NCBI GenBank assembly: GCA_002385415.1
Contig: DGDL01000091.1
Coordinates: forward strand, 360 to 10,651
Length of the DNA stretch: 10,292 nt
DNA from: Clostridiales bacterium UBA3953
GTDB taxonomy: Bacteria > Bacillota > Clostridia > Oscillospirales > CAG-272
Direction: 5' to 3'
This document shows, one piece after another, positions 8,301-10,292 of this stretch; the first letter of the stretch is position 1, and the number at the start of each line of letters is the position of its first letter. The notes under the pieces are model-generated. The model was not told where the DNA came from, searched no databases, and was given only the letters and a program-made list of their open reading frames with translations. The position numbers and the translations under genes are program-made.

Positions 8301-8427
8301 CATTTTCCCGACGAGCTTTATTGTTTCAGCGATTATAACACTCTGTTTTGATATAATAGTTGACCTTCTCATGCGGCGCAAATTGAGCGCCATCAACATG
8401 GTAGAATCGCTGAAAGCGGTAGAATAA
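5296..8427 (+). CDS. Twin FtsX-family ABC permease with long coiled-coil insertion
   Basis: Membrane subunit of the ABC module, 1043 residues, with eight predicted transmembrane helices in a 1+3+1+3 layout: about 22-44; 522-543, 567-600 and 615-637; 688-710; 912-932, 967-988 and 1003-1025. The two three-helix groups are FtsX/ABC3 permease units, each with the conserved cytoplasmic segment after its first helix: EEQRMQIGTLKALGYS in the first, TERVREIATIKVLGFYPHEV in the second. The loop between helices 1 and 2 (about 45-520) is extracytoplasmic and contains a globular part (about 50-250) and an Ala/Glu/Gln/Leu-rich coiled coil (about 255-490). A second large outer domain spans about 711-905. 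GAGGAG (5285-5290) stands 5 nt before the ATG. The frame is intact. Such twin permeases are known in Bacillota and Actinobacteria, but their substrates are mostly unassigned. Lipid or lipoprotein handling or control of wall enzymes are possibilities, not conclusions. Confidence 0.93.
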   Translation: MVSWGISAWTKHRSREILKSPGRYLAILTIVALGVGLFSGLKITMADMHATADKYIGDYKLYDYRLISTLGLTEEDVENISKLEGVKDAVGAYEADFIAALEGSDEIVLKAHSITSGINLPNLTAGRLPAAPDECLVDAYHFGEEFIGKKIAVSDENSKETASKFAYSEYQIVGLARSPLYLGMERGTTSLAGGRVSAFVLIPPKGFATDYFTDIYVLLDESGYIYSDEYKAAAEKMKQPLTDAIEERGLVLLKSIKDEAYAEIAEVRAEYEAALAEYQAQKADAEREVEMAREALADAAGQLESKERELADGAAKLEQAKRDYESGLSAYTEAAEQLAAEKASAEAQFSAAQAEIDQNRAALEGALIAAQEAGEVAQIEYLNAQLAELEELQAELDAQKAQSEEAFHAAEAQLAETKAQLDASAAAIAAAERELDAGREALNSARMEYEKNLQELAEAEEKSQKGFAEAEDKLAKAKAEIDEAMAEIDAISPPDVYVLGRDTNAGYTSFENDSAIVDGISKVFPVFFFLVAALVCTTTMARMVEEQRMQIGTLKALGYSDGAVIMKYVSYAASASLIGCLIGYFGGTRLFPYVIWTVYGILYGFAPLVFTDHWELLALSLLVSLACTEGVTFLTCRAELFQMPARLMRPKAPKPGKRVFLERIGFIWNRMNFMQKISMRNIFRYKKRLLMMVLGIGGCMALLITGFGIRDSISGIAHDQFGTIMKYDLDILLGDAMASEEIEEFKESTADFLSNCVFVCPSSVEVPTGKGVKSANVIATGDPAITELINLRRGEQQLDFPPDGQVTVSDKIASIAEVEPGDSLAVRLSDGTTREVKIHSVFENHAFHYLLMTPATYEAIFGRECEYTAVLANAEDDPFEAAARLQSEFDVKAVTVTEEIRRSVDNMMKTLNYVVYVVILCAAALAFVVLFNLSNINITERVREIATIKVLGFYPHEVGAYVFRENIVLTVGGVLAGIPLGIWLHRFVMSQIDIDIVSFNVRIFPTSFIVSAIITLCFDIIVDLLMRRKLSAINMVESLKAVE

Positions 8428-8456
8428 ATGTACCGGCACCGCCGGACGCATATTTC

Positions 8457-8503
8457 AAAAAACAAAATCGCCTCCGTGGCTGCTTGCCGCGAAGGCGATT
8501 TTT
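8457..8503. terminator. Bidirectional terminator between convergent genes
   Basis: 8464-8473 (AAAATCGCCT) pairs perfectly with 8493-8502 (AGGCGATTTT). After one mismatch the stem continues (8475-8479 with 8487-8491, one G-U) to a 7-nt loop. A T-run (8499-8503) follows on the plus strand, and an A-rich flank (8457-8467) gives the U-tract on the minus strand. It lies 36 nt after the permease stop and about 70 nt beyond the msrAB stop, so it can serve both transcripts. Confidence 0.88.
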
Positions 8504-8570
8504 GTTATGCAAACTCTGTATAGTCGCAAAAGTGCTTTTGGCGTTTTCCTTTGCCGCAGATGCGAAATAG

Positions 8571-9518
8571 TTATTTTACAAAATCAATAAGATATCCGTA
8601 GCCCTCTTTTTCCATGTCTTCTTTCGGTATAAACCGGAGTGCGGCGCTGTTTATGCAATATCGCATGCCGCCGAGCTCCTTCGGCCCGTCGTCAAACACA
8701 TGCCCGAGATGGGCGTCTCCCACGCGGCTGCGCACCTCCGTTCGCTGCATGCCGTGCGAGGTGTCTCGGTGATAGGTGACCGAGGCGGGGTCAAGCGGCC
8801 GCGCAAAGCTCGGCCAGCCGCAGCCTGACTCGAACTTGTCGGTCGACACAAACAGCGGCTCGCCGGTGGTAATGTCAACATATATCCCGGGTCGAAACTC
8901 GTCCCAGTACTCGCCCGTAAACGGCGTCTCGGTCGCGGAGTTTTGCGTGACCTCATATTGCAGCGGCGAAAGCTCGCTCAGCCGCTGCTCGTCGGGCGGA
9001 CTGAAGTCTGCGGGGTTAACAACGGCGCGGGCAGCACGCAGCATCTTCGATTGAGGAATGTGACAGTAGCCCCCCGGGTTTTTGTCAAGGTATTTTTGGT
9101 GGTATTCCTCTGCCCGCCAGAAGTTTGAAAGCGGCAAAACCTCAATTGCGACGGGGCTTTGCAGCCGCTCGGCGAGCCTTACAATCGAGCGCTCGATTGT
9201 CGAAAGATCCGCAGGGTCGGTGTAATATATGCCGGTGCGGTACTGGGTGCCGGCGTCCCCGCCCTGGCGGTTGACCGAGGTGGGGTCTATTGACTCGTAG
9301 TAAAGCTCGAGAAGAAACTCAAGCGGCAAAACGGAAGGGTCGTATTTGACGTGCACGGTTTCGGCGTGACCGGTGTCGCCTGTGCAAACTTCTTCGTATG
9401 TGGGGCGCTCGGTTATGCCGTTTGCGTAGCCCACCTCGGTAAAGGTCACGCCTCTGATGGCGGAGATGTATTTTTCGGTGCCCCAAAAGCAGCCGCCGGC
9501 AAGATAAATTTCGGCCAT
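8571..9518 (-). CDS. msrAB: Bifunctional peptide methionine sulfoxide reductase MsrA-MsrB
   Basis: Repairs oxidised methionine: the N-terminal MsrA domain reduces Met-S-sulfoxide and the C-terminal MsrB domain reduces Met-R-sulfoxide, normally at the expense of thioredoxin. The protein is 315 residues. MsrA (about 1-155): catalytic Cys10 in AGGCFWG, then GYANG, TGDTGHAE, GTQYRTGIYY, AEEYHQKY and NPGGYCHI, the last carrying a likely recycling Cys. MsrB (about 180-315): PFTGEYWD, SGCGWPSF with Cys233, DAHLGHVFDDGP, and catalytic Cys288 in RYCINSAALRF. The two CxxC zinc pairs of E. coli-type MsrB are absent (DITTGEPLF and SRVGDAHLGH stand in their places), so this is the zinc-free form, with Cys233 as probable recycling Cys. 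No signal peptide is seen, so the enzyme is cytoplasmic. I chose the ATG at 9518 rather than the in-frame ATG at 9557 because a strong GGAGGT precedes it and homology begins there. Confidence 0.97.
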   Translation of the reverse strand: MAEIYLAGGCFWGTEKYISAIRGVTFTEVGYANGITERPTYEEVCTGDTGHAETVHVKYDPSVLPLEFLLELYYESIDPTSVNRQGGDAGTQYRTGIYYTDPADLSTIERSIVRLAERLQSPVAIEVLPLSNFWRAEEYHQKYLDKNPGGYCHIPQSKMLRAARAVVNPADFSPPDEQRLSELSPLQYEVTQNSATETPFTGEYWDEFRPGIYVDITTGEPLFVSTDKFESGCGWPSFARPLDPASVTYHRDTSHGMQRTEVRSRVGDAHLGHVFDDGPKELGGMRYCINSAALRFIPKEDMEKEGYGYLIDFVK

Positions 9519-9524
9519 ATAAAG

Positions 9525-9530
9525 ACCTCC
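9525..9530 (-). promoter_or_regulatory. Strong ribosome binding site of msrAB
   Basis: On the minus strand GGAGGT ends 6 nt before the ATG at 9518-9516. This decides the start codon: the longer frame from 9557 would place this site inside the coding region and add 13 residues (MLRDNPSIYGGLY) unlike MsrA. Confidence 0.85.
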
Positions 9531-9544
9531 ATAAATACTCGGAT

Positions 9545-9579
9545 TGTCCCGGAGCAACTTGTACCCGCGCTCCGGGACA
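9545..9579 (-). repeat. Perfect 11-bp stem-loop in the msrAB leader
   Basis: TGTCCCGGAGC (9545-9555) and GCTCCGGGACA (9569-9579) are exact inverted repeats with a 13-nt loop. In the msrAB transcript the stem ends 14 nt before the ribosome binding site. No U-run follows, so it is not a standard terminator. It could be an RNA-stability element, a processed 3' end for the upstream ABC gene, or a protein-binding site. Confidence 0.7.
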
Positions 9580-9585
9580 GAAGTA

Positions 9586-9612
9586 CGAGCCGCAAAAGCA
9601 TTGTGCGGCTCG
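9586..9612 (-). repeat. Second perfect stem-loop upstream of msrAB
   Basis: CGAGCCGCA (9586-9594) and TGCGGCTCG (9604-9612) form an exact 9-bp stem with a 9-nt loop. It lies 6 nt from the other stem-loop and 56 nt downstream of the ABC transporter stop, again without a following U-run on either strand. Confidence 0.65.
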
Positions 9613-9668
9613 GTGAAGGTAAGCGGCTGACGATGCCGCGTATTTTTGGTGCAAGTAAAGTATTTGTT

Positions 9669-10273
9669 TTACTCCATGTCTGTATACATCTTATAAAGCT
9701 CGGCGTAAATGCCGTCTTTGGCCATAAGCTCGGCATGCGTGCCCGATTCCTCGATACCATTTTCGGTGAGCACGAAAATCCGTGTCGCGTTGCGGATGGT
9801 AGTGAGCCTGTGCGCGATGGTGAGCGTCGTGCGGCCTTCTGCGAGCTTGCGCAGCGAAAGCTGAACGAGCCGCTCGCTTTCGTTGTCGAGCGCGCTTGTC
9901 GCTTCGTCGAGTATGAGCACGGGCGGGTCCTTGAGGAATACGCGCGCGATTGAAATGCGCTGTTTTTGTCCGCCGGACAGCTTTACGCCGCGCTCGCCGA
10001 CGTAGGTGTCAAAGCCCTCCGGCAATTTTTCTATAAACTCGAGCGCACCGGCCAAGCGTGCGGCTTCCTTGATTTGCTCGAATGTCGCGTTGGGGGAGCC
10101 GTAGGCAATGTTCTCGGCTACCGTGCCGGAGAAAAGGTAAACGTCCTGCTGCACCATGCCGATGTTCGAGCGCAGCGACTCGAGTGTAATAGTGCGTATG
10201 TCGCGGCCGTCAAGGAGTATGCGACCGGAGGTCGGCTCGTAAAAGCGGGGGATGAGGTTGCACAGTGTAGTCT
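9669..10273 (-). CDS. Exporter-type ABC transporter, C-terminal nucleotide-binding domain (5'-truncated)
   Basis: C-terminal part of a half-transporter of the MsbA/MdlB/LmrA type; the transmembrane domain lies beyond the right edge. The visible ~201 residues start within Walker A: the first complete codons read TTLCNLIPRFYEPTSG, preceded by the last two bases (AG) of what should be the Walker A Lys codon. Then come the Q-loop VQQDVYLFSGTVAENI, the signature LSGGQKQRISIAR, Walker B PVLILDEATSALD with its catalytic Glu, the H-loop TIAHRLTTI, and a typical C-terminus (GTHAELMAKDGIYAELYKMY). The ATG at 10157 is internal (MVQQD, in the Q-loop) and not the start. The 'V-Q-Q-D-V-Y-L-F' wording and the LCNLIPRFY segment fit multidrug/lipid exporter-like family members common in Bacillota, often encoded as heterodimer pairs. 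The substrate cannot be deduced. msrAB follows 150 nt downstream on the same strand. Confidence 0.95.
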
Positions 10274-10292
10274 CTGTCTCTTATACACATCT
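10274..10292. other. Nextera/Tn5 mosaic-end adapter remnant (not genomic)
   Basis: The last 19 bases are exactly CTGTCTCTTATACACATCT, the Tn5 mosaic end that forms the read-through adapter of transposase-made Illumina libraries. It abuts the end of the contig and breaks the ABC gene: read through, it changes the expected Walker A Lys codon to GAG (Glu) and puts an in-frame TAA three codons further upstream. Genomic sequence therefore ends at 10273. Confidence 0.97.

Noticed and set aside
9519..9557. Longer MsrAB start at 9557
   Set aside because: The extra 13 residues do not resemble MsrA, and the strong GGAGGT site points to the ATG at 9518.
9351..9953. Plus-strand open frame of 200 codons across msrAB and the ABC gene
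   Set aside because: It spans the antisense of two well-supported genes and the intergenic hairpins, and shows no domain.
10274..10292. A genuine Tn5/IS50 transposon end
   Set aside because: Exactly the 19-bp mosaic end is present, at the very last bases, and it interrupts a conserved gene mid-codon. Library adapter explains it better.

Overview
The window is a fragment of a bacterial chromosome, moderately GC-rich by eye. It most likely comes from an uncultured or gut-type member of the Clostridia (Bacillota). The grounds are a clostridial-looking valyl-tRNA synthetase, a DUF4349 lipoprotein, a YbxB/RsmC-like methyltransferase, a twin-FtsX ABC permease and an msrA-msrB fusion, with GGAGG-type ribosome binding sites and frequent ATA and CGC codons. 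This placement is inference from gene content; no rRNA or other marker is present. The last 19 bases (10274-10292) are the Tn5 mosaic-end sequence used in Nextera libraries, so the contig's true end is at 10273.

Left region, plus strand (1-4227): the 3' part of valS, missing only the codons before the HIGH motif, then a DUF4349 membrane-anchored lipoprotein, then an overlapping small class I methyltransferase. A strong rho-independent terminator closes this group. The three genes are probably expressed in series, but a functional link between them is not evident.

Middle region, plus strand (4228-8503): a 370-base AT-richer stretch with a plausible promoter, then a two-gene ABC module. A MacB/LolD-class ATPase overlaps by 7 nt a 1043-residue permease. 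The permease has two FtsX-type membrane units and about 235 residues of extracytoplasmic coiled coil that looks like a helical hairpin. No sensor kinase, regulator or separate adaptor lies beside it, so the substrate or mechanical role is unknown. This is the most interesting part of the window. A bidirectional terminator separates it from the convergent genes on its right.

Right region, minus strand (8571-10273): a 5'-truncated exporter-type ABC protein, of which only the nucleotide-binding domain is visible, followed by msrAB, a bifunctional methionine sulfoxide reductase. The 150 bases between them contain two perfect stem-loops directly upstream of a strong msrAB ribosome binding site.

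The content is mostly recognisable core or housekeeping genes. I see no CRISPR array, phage, insertion sequence, tRNA or rRNA.
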